The notes: generated from the letters alone by a model not told the origin. A stretch of DNA of 64,000 nt from Anaerolineales bacterium (GCA_030583885.1 CP129480.1:2108001-2172000), one strand, 5' to 3'; positions 36,194 through 46,038 are shown, numbered from the stretch's first letter. Made by a program: numbers and translations.

Positions 36194-38167
36194 TTATTCT
36201 TCTGAATTTTCGTCATTGCCTTCGTCTTCATCGGACGATGGCTTATCTTTCTTTGTGACCAATTCCTGCCGTTGGCAGTAGTAGCCGAGCAGATATTCGC
36301 CTGTCAGCGGCTTGTCGCGGATAAATTCATCGGGGTCAAACATCCCTTTGACCTCCGCAATCAGGTTTTTGTAAAAATAGGCTTTGCCGCCAAGCCGCAT
36401 GATGTACGGCGTGAGCAAATCGTGAATTTGCTGCCAGGTGCGGAAGGGACGCTGGGAAAATATCTGCATATAACGGGCGGCGTTGGTCGGACGGTTTTTC
36501 TCTGCGTTGAAAAGCGCCCTTTCTTCGAGAACATCCGCAATGGCAAGCAGCCTGCCGTAGAGATAGTCTCTGGTCTTTCGGGTTTCATCGAGTGACATTT
36601 CGTATTTCTCCTTTCCTTGTTTGAATTTTCTGAATAGTGAGCAGGTAATGGTAAGAACTTTATTCCATTGCCAATTTTCCAGTGCTATCCTATTTGAGGC
36701 TCGTCTCACCGCAGACTCGACGATGTCGCGTGGAATAGGTTGTCCGTCCACGATACAGGGCAGCAGGCGCGCGATGGTGGATTTACGAAGTTTTTTATCC
36801 ACTTCAAACTTGCCGTTACGATTTGACGCATAAGCGGCTTCGGCAATATCGGCGGGGGCAGGCGCGCCGACAAAGGGAATATATCGGTTCTTTGTTTTTC
36901 CTTTATCATCCTTTTCCTGCACATAGAAATAGGTATGCCGCCAGGCACAAGACTCGTGCCAATCGTCTATCCGTTTCAGATAATCTGAGCCTGTCAAATC
37001 GCGGTAATAGGTGATTGCCATGCGCCCTGTGGTGGCGGAGTCTAATGCCATGACAACGACCTCGTCTGTGTTACCAAGTTCTTTGCCATAGCCCGCAATC
37101 CTGTTTCGGAGTTTGACGCCCAATTCCTGCGCGGTGTAGGAGTTTGAGTCTTCTTCAGTAGGCATGTCACCCCATATCAGGGATTGTCCGCCATCGGTGG
37201 GTTGTGGGATGGGTTTGCCCGAAGTTGCCCAAGCAACGATGGCTTGCCCTTCTTGGTCTCTATATCCTTGACGTTCAATCAACCACTTCAATGCCAGATG
37301 AGCCTTTTGGGATGCATCCAAACTTACGCTTGACGCTTGGTCTGGAGATAAAAAACGCCCAAGAAAGGTAAAACCGCAACCATCGTCTATCGTTTCTTTT
37401 CCTTTGCTATCTCTCGTTTTTCCAGATGAAATTAATTTTGCTCCATCAGCCTCATTTCTAATTCTTCTCGGATGTTGGTCGGCAACAATTAATTCTTTTC
37501 CGTTTATCAAGCAAAAGGCTTTTTTCTCCTTCTTGACATCTAAATAGTATTCAATCCAACTTTTCCACAATGTTCCGTCTTTCCAAGTTGCAGACTCCAA
37601 TTCTTTACTTTCCACAACCCATCGGACAAAAATATCACCCTGCCACTCTTGATTCTGAAGTAATATAAAGATAGCAGGCTTATCCTTCTTGTCTCCATCC
37701 CACTTCCTGAGAAGTTTTCCGTCTGCCTCAGCAAATAAAATCTTGTGGTCAATCAGGTCGCCGATGATGTTCCCTTTTTGGGCATACTTCAATATGGCAA
37801 TTGCTTTGGGGTGCGAAAAATTGGAATCACACCATCTTTCGAGTTGTGAAATGTACAGTGCGGCATGGGGTTTCTTGTCTCCACCATGCTTAACGTAATC
37901 CAACGCGACATACTGTAACTTATCGCAAAGTGGATGTGGCACAGGTCCGCTAGTTCTGCCCGCTGAACTTTCAGTACATGGGATAAATATCTTTTTTAGA
38001 GAAGCCTCAGCGCGTCTAAAATCACCGTTGCTATCAATGGCGATTTCAATATGCGTCTTCTGCGTGGTGTGGCAAATTGGAAGAAGAGGTGTCTTGTTGT
38101 CGTCTGTTTCTACTCCAACCACAGACTTAGAATTATCGTAGGTCTCAGCCAGTTTTTGCATCCACAT
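36194..38167 (-). CDS. cas8c: Cas8c (Csd1), Cascade large subunit
   Basis: A 657-residue Csd1/Cas8c: LPICHTTQKTHIEIAIDSNG near the start, FTFLGRFLSPDQASSVSLDA and QKAHLALKWLIERQGY in the middle, and a helical C-terminus (PFRTWQQIHDLLTPY) that can also be made as a separate Cas11c-like small subunit in I-C systems. The start at 38167 (MWMQKL) is preferred to an ATG 22 codons upstream inside cas5. It recognises the PAM and recruits Cas3. The highly charged tail (SSDEDEGNDENSEE) is unusual but plausible. Confidence 0.95.
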   Translation of the reverse strand: MWMQKLAETYDNSKSVVGVETDDNKTPLLPICHTTQKTHIEIAIDSNGDFRRAEASLKKIFIPCTESSAGRTSGPVPHPLCDKLQYVALDYVKHGGDKKPHAALYISQLERWCDSNFSHPKAIAILKYAQKGNIIGDLIDHKILFAEADGKLLRKWDGDKKDKPAIFILLQNQEWQGDIFVRWVVESKELESATWKDGTLWKSWIEYYLDVKKEKKAFCLINGKELIVADQHPRRIRNEADGAKLISSGKTRDSKGKETIDDGCGFTFLGRFLSPDQASSVSLDASQKAHLALKWLIERQGYRDQEGQAIVAWATSGKPIPQPTDGGQSLIWGDMPTEEDSNSYTAQELGVKLRNRIAGYGKELGNTDEVVVMALDSATTGRMAITYYRDLTGSDYLKRIDDWHESCAWRHTYFYVQEKDDKGKTKNRYIPFVGAPAPADIAEAAYASNRNGKFEVDKKLRKSTIARLLPCIVDGQPIPRDIVESAVRRASNRIALENWQWNKVLTITCSLFRKFKQGKEKYEMSLDETRKTRDYLYGRLLAIADVLEERALFNAEKNRPTNAARYMQIFSQRPFRTWQQIHDLLTPYIMRLGGKAYFYKNLIAEVKGMFDPDEFIRDKPLTGEYLLGYYCQRQELVTKKDKPSSDEDEGNDENSEE

Positions 38168-38168
38168 T

Positions 38169-38918
38169 TCACACACTCCCTTCCTCACAACCTTCCTCAC
38201 AACCTTCGAGCAAGCCTTCTTCCATGAGCCCAATCGTGGCGGGCGGGTTTGCCGTCATTTTGCGCACGAATTTGCGGATTAGAACTTTGTCATCGGGATC
38301 GTCGGGACGCACGAATTTAATCACGCCGTCAATCATCTTTGGACGCCAGAAGCGAGCGTAAAACTCATCTTTTTTGACTTCATCGGGATAATCGAAGCCA
38401 TGAAACATCAAGCCAAAGGCGTCAAGTTCGCCGTAGTTGTCATACTCGCCCGCGCCGTCGCCAAACTTGCACTCCTCCACATAACCCTGACATTCGCGTG
38501 TGCCGAGAAACACATCACGCCTGCCGCCGCGCTCGATCATGCGTTTGGCAACACAATGGTGCTTGTTCTCATTGCGATCTTGCTTCAAATCTTCCCGGTT
38601 TTTGTTCCACTCGAAATACGCCTGTACCTGATATTCCACATCAGAAAGATAGGTGTAGATTGCCAGATCGTTGCTGTCGCCGTAATACTTGATGGGCTTG
38701 GCGCTTCGCGTCTGGGTTTTGATGCGCTTCATCACCCTGACCTTGTCAATTACCCAGACAAAAGTTGGCTTCCAATACACCGAACTCAGAATCCCTTTCA
38801 AGGCTTCATAAGTGGGAATCTGGTACGAGTATTTTTCGCCGCCAATCTTGGTGAGCGGGTCGGTGAACAGGGCATACTTACCCCACACCTTGAACTCTAC
38901 GGTATTTGGATATTGCAT
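38169..38918 (-). CDS. cas5: Cas5c (Cas5d), crRNA-processing endoribonuclease
   Basis: A 249-residue Cas5c: NTVEFKVWGKYALFTDPLTK, PTYEALKGILSSVYWKP, and ENKHHCVAKRMIERGG, which carries the Lys-His of the ribonuclease site. In I-C systems Cas5 replaces Cas6 and cuts the repeat hairpin. The C-terminus ends LLEGCEEGCEEGSV, encoded by a 12-base tandem duplication right at the cas8c junction. The stop precedes the cas8c ATG by one base. Confidence 0.95.
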   Translation of the reverse strand: MQYPNTVEFKVWGKYALFTDPLTKIGGEKYSYQIPTYEALKGILSSVYWKPTFVWVIDKVRVMKRIKTQTRSAKPIKYYGDSNDLAIYTYLSDVEYQVQAYFEWNKNREDLKQDRNENKHHCVAKRMIERGGRRDVFLGTRECQGYVEECKFGDGAGEYDNYGELDAFGLMFHGFDYPDEVKKDEFYARFWRPKMIDGVIKFVRPDDPDDKVLIRKFVRKMTANPPATIGLMEEGLLEGCEEGCEEGSV

Positions 38919-38929
38919 TGAGACCTCCT

Positions 38930-41900
38930 TTACACGATTTGGACTTCCATTGGATTGACAGGCTCTTCGCTCCAGCCAAAATATTTGCTGTAATATTGTT
39001 TGTCAAGATAAAACACTCCTGCTCCTTTCTGAACCTCGTAGATGGCTCCTGCTTTATACAAATTATCGAAATCGCGCTGAAACAAATTGACCGAATATCG
39101 CTGCGCCCTTTTGAGCAGTTTATACTCTTTTTCGAGTTCTGGTGCACGGCACAGGTCTTTGATGATCTCATCGCCTTCCTGATACGGAACAACCACGCCG
39201 CGCGTCGGTGAGTCAATCACACGAAAAGCCTTTGCCGCGCTTTGAAAGGATTGCGGGAACGCGAGCTCAGGAGCGGTTTTATGAGTTCCCTGATACGCGC
39301 CTACGGAAAGCGTATTCAGGGAAAGCAAGTTGAACAAATCATCATCCCTGCCGATTTCTTTCACGCCTACTTTATAACGCATTTCATCTTTCCGCACATA
39401 GTAGTAATACTTAAAATATGCCGCCATTGCCTCCAGCCCAATGAGATTGGGATTGCCTTTGAAGTCGTCCAAAACGCGCTGGGCATTATCCGCGCCGATA
39501 ACGATATCTTTCAATCTATCAATATTCTCTCCTTGCGGATTGACAATCCAAACATTCCCCAAGCCCTCTCGGACTCCGTGACGATTACAACGCCCTGCGG
39601 ATTGGGCAATCGAATCCATCCCCGCCAGATAGCGGATGACCGCGCCGAAGTCAATATCCACGCCCGCTTCGATGAGTTGCGTGCTGACGCAAATCACAGG
39701 TTTTGCTGTTTTGGACTTCAGTTTCCCTTTGATTTTGTTCAACATCTTCAGGCGATGGGCGGGACACATATTCGTGCTGAGATGATACAAGTGAATGCAC
39801 GGAATTTTCCTGTTGGCAATGGCTTGATAAAGCGCGCGGGCAGATTTTTTGGTATTGACGACGACTAGCACACTGCCTTTTTCCTGCAACTGACCTTCCG
39901 CCAATTCCGCCACTTCCTCCGCGCTCCATCCGCCGACTTTGCGCTTATCGAATACTTCAACTCGTTTCAAGCGCTCGAACAGTTTTTCCTCGCTTTGGAT
40001 AATGCGTTGCTCTGGCTTGATGGTCAAAGCGCGGTAGGGGTTTTCCACTTTGTCGAGCGGCGGCTGGGTGGCAGTACAAAGCACGACCGTCGCCCCGCAG
40101 GTATGCACGAGAAAACGAAGTGCAAGGTTGAACATGTGAATCATGTTGATTGGAATTCTCTGCACTTCGTCGAAGATAATCACCGAATTTGCCAACTGGT
40201 GCATTCGCCGTGCGCTTCGCGTTCCATAGCCGAACAACGCTTCCAAAAATTGAACCTGCGTGGTTAGCACCACAGGCGCGTCCCAGTTTTGCGCCAACAG
40301 GTTTTGCCTGTAACTTTCTTCTTCGGGCGTCAAGTTGGAGTGATGTTCGAGAACCACCTTATCGAGATAGTTTCCGCCTTCGTCTTTATCCTCCAAAATC
40401 TTTCTAATTTCATCGGCGTTCTGGTCAATGATGGAAGTGTAAGGGATGATATAAAAAACTCTTTCCATCGAGTGTTCTTTTGCATGGTTCAACGCAAATC
40501 GCAAACTTGCCAACGTCTTGCCACCGCCTGTCGGGACGGTCAATTGATAGATGCCTTTGGGTTTGGTCGCTGTATCCAGGCAGGCTTGTGCAACTTGCGC
40601 TCGCAACTGATTGACTTCCAGCGCCTTACCCAGCTCCATTTGGGAAGTTTTCTGCTCGAACTCCTGAAATTGCTTTTCCAGCCGTTCAATCAAAATTTCC
40701 CAGGGATGATATTGTCCGTAATTTCGGACATGGACATTGCCTGGTGACTCAAAATCAGCCGTGTCCAACCTGTCCGCATCCAGCAGGCAACTCAGCAAAA
40801 AACGGACAAGCAATCCTGCTTTGAAAGCCAGTGTGTTTTGCGATTCGTTCGCTTCCTCTTTCAGGCTTTGCAGTTTGTCAAAGATTTGTGCCACTACTTT
40901 ATCGGAGAGCAAACCGTCCAGCGAATTTACAATCTCCTGCAAATTGGTTAACGCCTCGGCTTTGCGCGTGTTTTCGTCTGCCTTGTCCATGCGCCGCTTG
41001 AAATTATTTTCTCCATCTGGCTTAAGGCAATCAATCAACCCAGAGTGATGGGAAGCAATACACAAGGCTAAAACCTGCGCGGCAATTTTTTCCTTTTGTC
41101 CCTTGTTCCAAAGATTCTCGTAAATCACCTGCGCGCCTGCGGTGGTGTGGTCTATCTTACCCTTGTGCGCGATGGGGTCAAGATATTCTTCCGCGTCTGG
41201 GTGAATGGAGCCCTCGCCCGATAAAATATACCTTTGGAATTTCTCGCTGGCTTTTCCAAAATCGTGGAACAAGCCAAGAACGTCGCCAGTCTCTTTCAGA
41301 CCAATCTTGCTGGCAAAATCCCCCGCATGTTTGGATACCGCTCTCAGATGTTCATCAAGCGATTGCGGGGTTTTATCTTTCTTTCGTATATGAGCAACAA
41401 ATTGTTTTTTCATCTCCATCACCTTATACAACTCCGCCAACCCCTGTGCCTCACGGATGAGGTGCTCCCTCAAACCCTTCGGTTCCAGCACCTCCACGTC
41501 CGCGCCCCAGCCGCGCACCCACGGGAGCATCTCGCGCCACTCGGCGATCTCCACGCTCCAGAGACAGCCGCCATCTTCGGAATCATCCACTTTCTCCAAC
41601 GGATGCCAAATACTTTCCTTTACGCGGCGCGTCACAGCGGGGGAGAAGCGCAACCTCACAGTGACAGGGTCCCTATCCGCGTACCAAATGCCCCAGGCGT
41701 GTTTGAGCAGTTCCTCGTCGTTGAATGAATCGGGGATTTCGAATGTCTCCCCGGAAAGGACGGCGGAGAGAATGCGGTCAATTTTGAAGGCGAAAACCCT
41801 ATCGTTGAAATCGCTTCGGGCGACCACGTACACGCTGTCGCTCCAAATGGACGGCTCGATGATGTATGGGCTGATCGTGTGGCGGGTGAGACCTTCATTG

Positions 41901-42373
41901 CCCAAGGCTTGATATTCAATGCGTACCTTTCTTTGCTCGACCCAGGCTTGAGTCACGGTCTCGATGATCTTGATCTTCTCCGGGTTCTTTTCCTGCCCCA
42001 TCAACTGCTCCGCCGATTTGAGCAGGCGTTCGGTCATGGGCTGGCGCAGGGTGGCGGCGAGCTTCTCCACTGCGTTGACGGTATGCGGCTGGTGAAAGCG
42101 CGTCTGCCGCGAGGTTTTACGCCCCGCCAGGTACAGGGTCAGCGCTTCGTGTAAATTCAGTTTGATCTCTGAGATGAGTTTTGTGCGTGGGATGTGATAC
42201 CGCCCCTGGTCATCCTTTTCGATGGGATATTGGGTTGTCAACTCCCTTCGGTCACGAAAAACGGTTTCGCGCGTCACGCCCAGCCGGTCTGCCAGTTCAA
42301 TATCCGCATAAGCGCGCTGGATGTACAGCCGCTTCATCTCTTCCAGTCGTTCTGCCTTCGTCATTCCGCTCAT
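38930..42373 (-). CDS. cas3: WYL regulator-Cas3 (HD nuclease-helicase) fusion
   Basis: A 1,147-residue in-frame fusion. Residues ~1-60 are a winged HTH (ADIELADRLGVTRETVFRDR), ~130-215 a WYL domain (VRIEYQALGNEGLTRHTISP, then YVVARSDFNDRVFAFKIDRI) and ~225-325 its WCX tail, ending ELYKVMEMKKQF. At ~330 a complete I-C Cas3 begins: HD motifs LDEHLRAVSKHA, LFHDFGKASEKF and ASHHSGL, then VPTGGGKTLASLRFAL, VIIFDEVQRIP, VLCTATQPPL, STQLIEAGVDIDFG and QSAGRCNRHG. All nuclease and helicase residues expected are present. AAGGTG lies six bases before the ATG at the fusion point (MKKQF), so free Cas3 could also be made. The start at 42373 follows TTGGGAG. The regulator half should bind the upstream operators. 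Confidence 0.93.
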   Translation of the reverse strand: MSGMTKAERLEEMKRLYIQRAYADIELADRLGVTRETVFRDRRELTTQYPIEKDDQGRYHIPRTKLISEIKLNLHEALTLYLAGRKTSRQTRFHQPHTVNAVEKLAATLRQPMTERLLKSAEQLMGQEKNPEKIKIIETVTQAWVEQRKVRIEYQALGNEGLTRHTISPYIIEPSIWSDSVYVVARSDFNDRVFAFKIDRILSAVLSGETFEIPDSFNDEELLKHAWGIWYADRDPVTVRLRFSPAVTRRVKESIWHPLEKVDDSEDGGCLWSVEIAEWREMLPWVRGWGADVEVLEPKGLREHLIREAQGLAELYKVMEMKKQFVAHIRKKDKTPQSLDEHLRAVSKHAGDFASKIGLKETGDVLGLFHDFGKASEKFQRYILSGEGSIHPDAEEYLDPIAHKGKIDHTTAGAQVIYENLWNKGQKEKIAAQVLALCIASHHSGLIDCLKPDGENNFKRRMDKADENTRKAEALTNLQEIVNSLDGLLSDKVVAQIFDKLQSLKEEANESQNTLAFKAGLLVRFLLSCLLDADRLDTADFESPGNVHVRNYGQYHPWEILIERLEKQFQEFEQKTSQMELGKALEVNQLRAQVAQACLDTATKPKGIYQLTVPTGGGKTLASLRFALNHAKEHSMERVFYIIPYTSIIDQNADEIRKILEDKDEGGNYLDKVVLEHHSNLTPEEESYRQNLLAQNWDAPVVLTTQVQFLEALFGYGTRSARRMHQLANSVIIFDEVQRIPINMIHMFNLALRFLVHTCGATVVLCTATQPPLDKVENPYRALTIKPEQRIIQSEEKLFERLKRVEVFDKRKVGGWSAEEVAELAEGQLQEKGSVLVVVNTKKSARALYQAIANRKIPCIHLYHLSTNMCPAHRLKMLNKIKGKLKSKTAKPVICVSTQLIEAGVDIDFGAVIRYLAGMDSIAQSAGRCNRHGVREGLGNVWIVNPQGENIDRLKDIVIGADNAQRVLDDFKGNPNLIGLEAMAAYFKYYYYVRKDEMRYKVGVKEIGRDDDLFNLLSLNTLSVGAYQGTHKTAPELAFPQSFQSAAKAFRVIDSPTRGVVVPYQEGDEIIKDLCRAPELEKEYKLLKRAQRYSVNLFQRDFDNLYKAGAIYEVQKGAGVFYLDKQYYSKYFGWSEEPVNPMEVQIV

Positions 42374-42410
42374 GGATGCTCCCAACGTTCTCGTCAAACT
42401 TAATGAAAAT

Positions 42411-42458
42411 GTCCCGCAGGCTCCCCTAACTGGAACCTGCCGCAGTTACCTGCGGGAC
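42411..42458 (-). promoter_or_regulatory. Inverted repeats upstream of cas operon
   Basis: GTCCCGCAGG (42411-42420) and CCTGCGGGAC (42449-42458) are perfect 10-base arms 28 bases apart, and inside lies CCGCAG-TTAC-CTGCGG (42440-42455). They sit 38-85 bases before the cas3 start. They are candidate operators for the WYL-HTH domain encoded by the first gene of the operon; binding is inferred. Confidence 0.55.
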
Positions 42459-42533
42459 GGCGCGCGATTATCACTGAAGCAATAAATATGCAACAGCGTA
42501 GCACGCCATCCTGCCGAATTCTGCAACATTTTG

Positions 42534-42821
<288 letters not shown>

Positions 42822-43111
42822 CTACAGATTTTCAGGAGAATTTTTTGAAATGGAACGTTTCCTTTGTTCTTTCCTTATCCTTATTCATCCCTTGCGTTTC
42901 AATTTCACGAGTCAACGGAACATGACGTCTGTGTAAATCGTGCAGGCGTCGGGATTGCGCTATTATCACCCTATCCGTTACGCGCCGGAATCGCGTAGTC
43001 CATTCGCCTCATAGGATGCCAGTCCTGTGGGGCTTCTTGCTTAAGTATAGATGAGAGATTTGAATCCGTGAATGCCGTAAACGCAAAGTCTCGTAGTATT
43101 ACTAAGTATTA

Positions 43112-44308
43112 CTAACTTTGCTGAAAAATACTTTTCACTGTCTTATTGCCAAGCATGGTCGAGTATTTGCCATAATCACCTGTCTCCCAGCGCAGCCGCC
43201 CGGCAACGATTGCGGGAGAAATTCCCAAGCGATCTGCAAATAGGTGAATCTCATCCTTTGGAACAATGTCGCTTTGCGTCCTTCTCCATTGCCTCCATTT
43301 ATCATCGGGGACCAAGTGTTTTGATGCGAAATCGTTGGCTTCCTTTTCGCGCTTGTCGTGTGATTGATCCTGCGTTTCCGTATCATCAAAAAAGGCAAAG
43401 TTATTCTGGTTCAGATGCAGATTAAGATGTCCCAATTCGTGGAATAGGGTAAACCAAAAATTATCCAGACGGTCATGGCGTAAGGTAAGACCAATTACAG
43501 GGCGTTCTGACGGTGATTTAAAACAAGCGCCATCCAGATATGTCTGCGGTAATTTTTCAAGGATCACAAACGCGATACCGCGCTTTTGGAGATAATCACG
43601 CGCCAGAATTGGACCCACATCAAAAGCGCTGAGTTTGACAAGGTGCTTCAGATCTTCGTCATCCAGCGAGTTGGGAGTATAAGGCGGAAGTTCCTGCTCT
43701 TCGGCTAGGGACAGCGCACGCGCCTGCCAGGCTTCGAGGGCAAATTCGTCCATTTTGCCTGCATCGGAAGATCGCGGCATGGCTCTTTCAAAGGTCATTC
43801 CTTGAAACACCGAGAAGAAGCGGTCCAGTATTTCCTCTTTCATCTCTTTTGCTTCCTGCAACGTACCGTTGAAGAAATTGAAATAGCCTTCTTTGAACAT
43901 TTCGTTGAATGGATATTTCTTCAGATCGTATTTTGGTGCGGATAGCTCCTTCCCCTCCTCCTGCAACAAGACCTCGGCGGGGATGCCCAAGCCCTGATGC
44001 AAGGCGCGGATCATGGCTATGCTGAGCGGGCGTTTGCGATTCAGCACTTCAGAAACTTTGCTCTGGCTGCCAATGTACTGTTCCAAGTCTTTGCGCTTAA
44101 GCCCCTGCTGTTCCATGCGGAACTGGATCGCCTCAATGGGATCGGGCAATTCGATGGGGAAATACTCGCGCTCGTAGTCCTCGATGAGAACGGCGAACAG
44201 TTCCATTTCCTCTTCGAGCGCGGTGTTCGGCTCGGCTTCCATGAGGGTTTCGAGATGAGCCAGAGCCATTTCATATTCGGCTTCGGTCTTGATCACTTTC
44301 GGTTTCAT
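43112..44308 (-). CDS. HigA antitoxin fused to ImmA/IrrE metallopeptidase
   Basis: A 398-residue protein. Residues ~60-115 form an XRE-type HTH (LKRKDLEQYIGSQSKVSEVL, RKRPLSIAMIRALHQGLG) as in HigA; residues ~230-390 form an ImmA/IrrE-family peptidase with FTLFHELGHLNLHLNQ (HExxH) and EANDFASKHLVP as the third ligand region. Fusion of repressor and regulatory protease is a known architecture in phage and TA regulation. It follows higB directly (stop of higB overlaps its start), so it should neutralise HigB and may be self-controlled by the protease domain. Confidence 0.85.
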   Translation of the reverse strand: MKPKVIKTEAEYEMALAHLETLMEAEPNTALEEEMELFAVLIEDYEREYFPIELPDPIEAIQFRMEQQGLKRKDLEQYIGSQSKVSEVLNRKRPLSIAMIRALHQGLGIPAEVLLQEEGKELSAPKYDLKKYPFNEMFKEGYFNFFNGTLQEAKEMKEEILDRFFSVFQGMTFERAMPRSSDAGKMDEFALEAWQARALSLAEEQELPPYTPNSLDDEDLKHLVKLSAFDVGPILARDYLQKRGIAFVILEKLPQTYLDGACFKSPSERPVIGLTLRHDRLDNFWFTLFHELGHLNLHLNQNNFAFFDDTETQDQSHDKREKEANDFASKHLVPDDKWRQWRRTQSDIVPKDEIHLFADRLGISPAIVAGRLRWETGDYGKYSTMLGNKTVKSIFQQS

Positions 44309-44601
44309 CAGATTTTCTCCGCGTCTATCCGGTCATATTCTTTATGGGTGCCGATAAAACGTATGAACACGATCTGAATGTTGTATTGGATCTTCACGAT
44401 CAATCGGTATTTTTTGCCTTTGATGTTGAACACGACCCGATCTCCCGGAAGAATATCGGCGGTGCTGTAACGGGCTTTGACGTCACTTGGCGTTCTCCAT
44501 TCGGCGTGTTTGACTTCCGTCGCCCATGCCTGGAGTTGCTCTTTGCTGTCTGTGTACCTCGTCCAGAATTCGACCAGTTTTGTTCTTGAAATCAGGCGCA
44601 T
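44308..44601 (-). CDS. higB: HigB-type mRNA interferase toxin
   Basis: A 97-residue HigB: RLISRTKLVEFWTRYTDSKE, LQAWATEVKHAEWRTPSDVK, then VVFNIKGKKYRLIVKI and FIRFIGTHKEYDRID, the conserved C-terminal block with His and Tyr. HigB cleaves ribosome-bound mRNA. Toxin-first gene order is typical of HigBA. The operator at 44613-44625 lies just upstream. Confidence 0.88.
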   Translation of the reverse strand: MRLISRTKLVEFWTRYTDSKEQLQAWATEVKHAEWRTPSDVKARYSTADILPGDRVVFNIKGKKYRLIVKIQYNIQIVFIRFIGTHKEYDRIDAEKI

Positions 44602-44612
44602 TTCTTATTTTA

Positions 44613-44625
44613 TCCCATTTTGGGA
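44613..44625. promoter_or_regulatory. HigBA operator/promoter
   Basis: TCCCATTTTGGGA is a palindrome 12 bases upstream of higB, next to a TAAAAT -10 on the minus strand. Further TTTCCCA or TTCCCA half-sites follow at about 44654-44700, suggesting cooperative repressor binding. Confidence 0.5.
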
Positions 44626-44820
44626 AATACGCAAGGATTTTCCTTCCTTTTTTGGGAATTTCCTTGTTCCCAACCATGAATTTCCCAGGTGACGCTCACC
44701 TGCTCTGCTTGCCCCAACAACACGGACATCGTACCGCCTTGATCCGTCGCCATCAAAATAGTTGACGCTATTTTCACCCGGCGTTTGAGGTGGATAAGAC
44801 TCTTTAGAGTTGAAAAAGGG

Positions 44821-45702
44821 TTAGTTTAAGGTGGAGTGATTTGTTAAGGTTGAGTCTACTGCAAGTGCATGGGGCTTGCAAGCCCCATGCACTTGCGCGG
44901 GCGTCAGGTAATCCAGCGCCTGGTGGGGACGTTGAAAATTGTAGAAACGGATGTAATTGGCGAGCTGTCGATGAGCCTCCTTTGGGCTGGCGTATTCATG
45001 CAGATAAACTTCTTCGTACTTGATGGTGCGCCACAATCTTTCAGTGAAAATGTTATCCACGGCGCGTCCGCGTCCATCCATGCTGATCTTGATTTCTTCA
45101 CGCTGTAGGCGCTCCAAATATTTCGGGCTGGTGAAGTGGCTACCTTGATCGCTATTCCAGATTTCAGGCTTGGCTTGGAATAAAGCATTGTCCACGGCGG
45201 TTAGCACGAACTCCATCTCCAGGGTCTGACTGAGCGCCCAACTCAGAACATAGCGAGAATACCAGTCCAGCACTGCCGTGAGGTACAGCCAGCCATGCTG
45301 AAGTCGGATGTAGGTAATGTCGATGCCCCAGATGTGATTGGGACGCGCGGCGGTCACGTTTCGCAGCAGGTATGGATAAATCTGGTGCTGTGGGGCAGGT
45401 GTACTTGTGTGCGGACCTGGAACCAGGGCAAAAATGCCCATTTCGCGCATATAGGCTTGCACCGTTGGGCGCGAAACACCAAACTCAGGATGCAACTGAA
45501 CGGCGATTTTGCGTGAGCCGTAGAATGGACAAGCTGTGTAGATTTCATCGATGCGCCGTTTGATTGCCAACTCTCGCGCGGAAGGCGGCACAGGCTCATA
45601 GAACAGACTTGAGTAACTGATCCCAAGTAGATCTGCCTGTGTTTTCAGCGGCATTTCTGGGTTGTCTTTTTCCAACATTTCCAGTCGCTCTGCTCTACTC
45701 AA
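44821..45702 (-). CDS. IS3-family transposase OrfB (DDE integrase core)
   Basis: A 293-residue catalytic subunit with an HTH_21 segment (LAIKRRIDEIYTACPFYGSR) and rve core: WGIDITYIRLQHGWLYL (first Asp), VLDWYSRYVLSW, IWNSDQGSHFTSPKYL (second Asp), and DNIFTERLWRTIKYEEVYLH (Glu). Probably made as an OrfAB fusion by a -1 frameshift at the run of nine A in orfA (45714-45722). All DDE residues are present, so it may be active. Confidence 0.9.
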   Translation of the reverse strand: MSRAERLEMLEKDNPEMPLKTQADLLGISYSSLFYEPVPPSARELAIKRRIDEIYTACPFYGSRKIAVQLHPEFGVSRPTVQAYMREMGIFALVPGPHTSTPAPQHQIYPYLLRNVTAARPNHIWGIDITYIRLQHGWLYLTAVLDWYSRYVLSWALSQTLEMEFVLTAVDNALFQAKPEIWNSDQGSHFTSPKYLERLQREEIKISMDGRGRAVDNIFTERLWRTIKYEEVYLHEYASPKEAHRQLANYIRFYNFQRPHQALDYLTPAQVHGACKPHALAVDSTLTNHSTLN

Positions 45703-46015
45703 ATTTGAAGCCAGATTTTTTTTTCAGCCATGATAATTGAGCGCTCAATCGCCCAATCTCGGCATACAGTTCGTTGATCTGTTTTTCATGTTCGGCTTCA
45801 CGAGCGCGTTCGCCTTTGCGATCATCCTCAAAGAGTTGGGCAAAGTCTTCCAGCGCTTGTCTTTTCCATTTGTGGATTTGGTTCGGATGAACGCTGTTTT
45901 CGGTCGCGATCTGTGCCACACTTTTGTCTTCTCGGATGACTTCCAAGACGATTTGTGCCTTTTGAAGAGCTGATAGGCGTTTTCTTTTGGGCATGGTTTT
46001 CTCCAGAAACTGCAC
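45695..46015 (-). CDS. IS3-family transposase OrfA
   Basis: A 106-residue helix-turn-helix protein (RKRLSALQKAQIVLEVIRED, KSVAQIATENSVHPNQIHKW) with a leucine-zipper-like C-terminus ending LSWLKKKSGF. The AAA-AAA-AAA codons near its end form a slippery site for -1 frameshifting into OrfB, which starts within 8 bases of its stop. Confidence 0.9.
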   Translation of the reverse strand: MQFLEKTMPKRKRLSALQKAQIVLEVIREDKSVAQIATENSVHPNQIHKWKRQALEDFAQLFEDDRKGERAREAEHEKQINELYAEIGRLSAQLSWLKKKSGFKFE

Positions 46016-46038
46016 CTTAATTATGCCCGTTTTTGTGT

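Noticed and set aside
44682..44790. Open frame left of the IS (VNYFDGDGSRRYDVRVVG) as the lost end of the gene truncated at 46,039
   Set aside because: It does not join in frame or in character with the membrane protein on the other side and has no recognised family.
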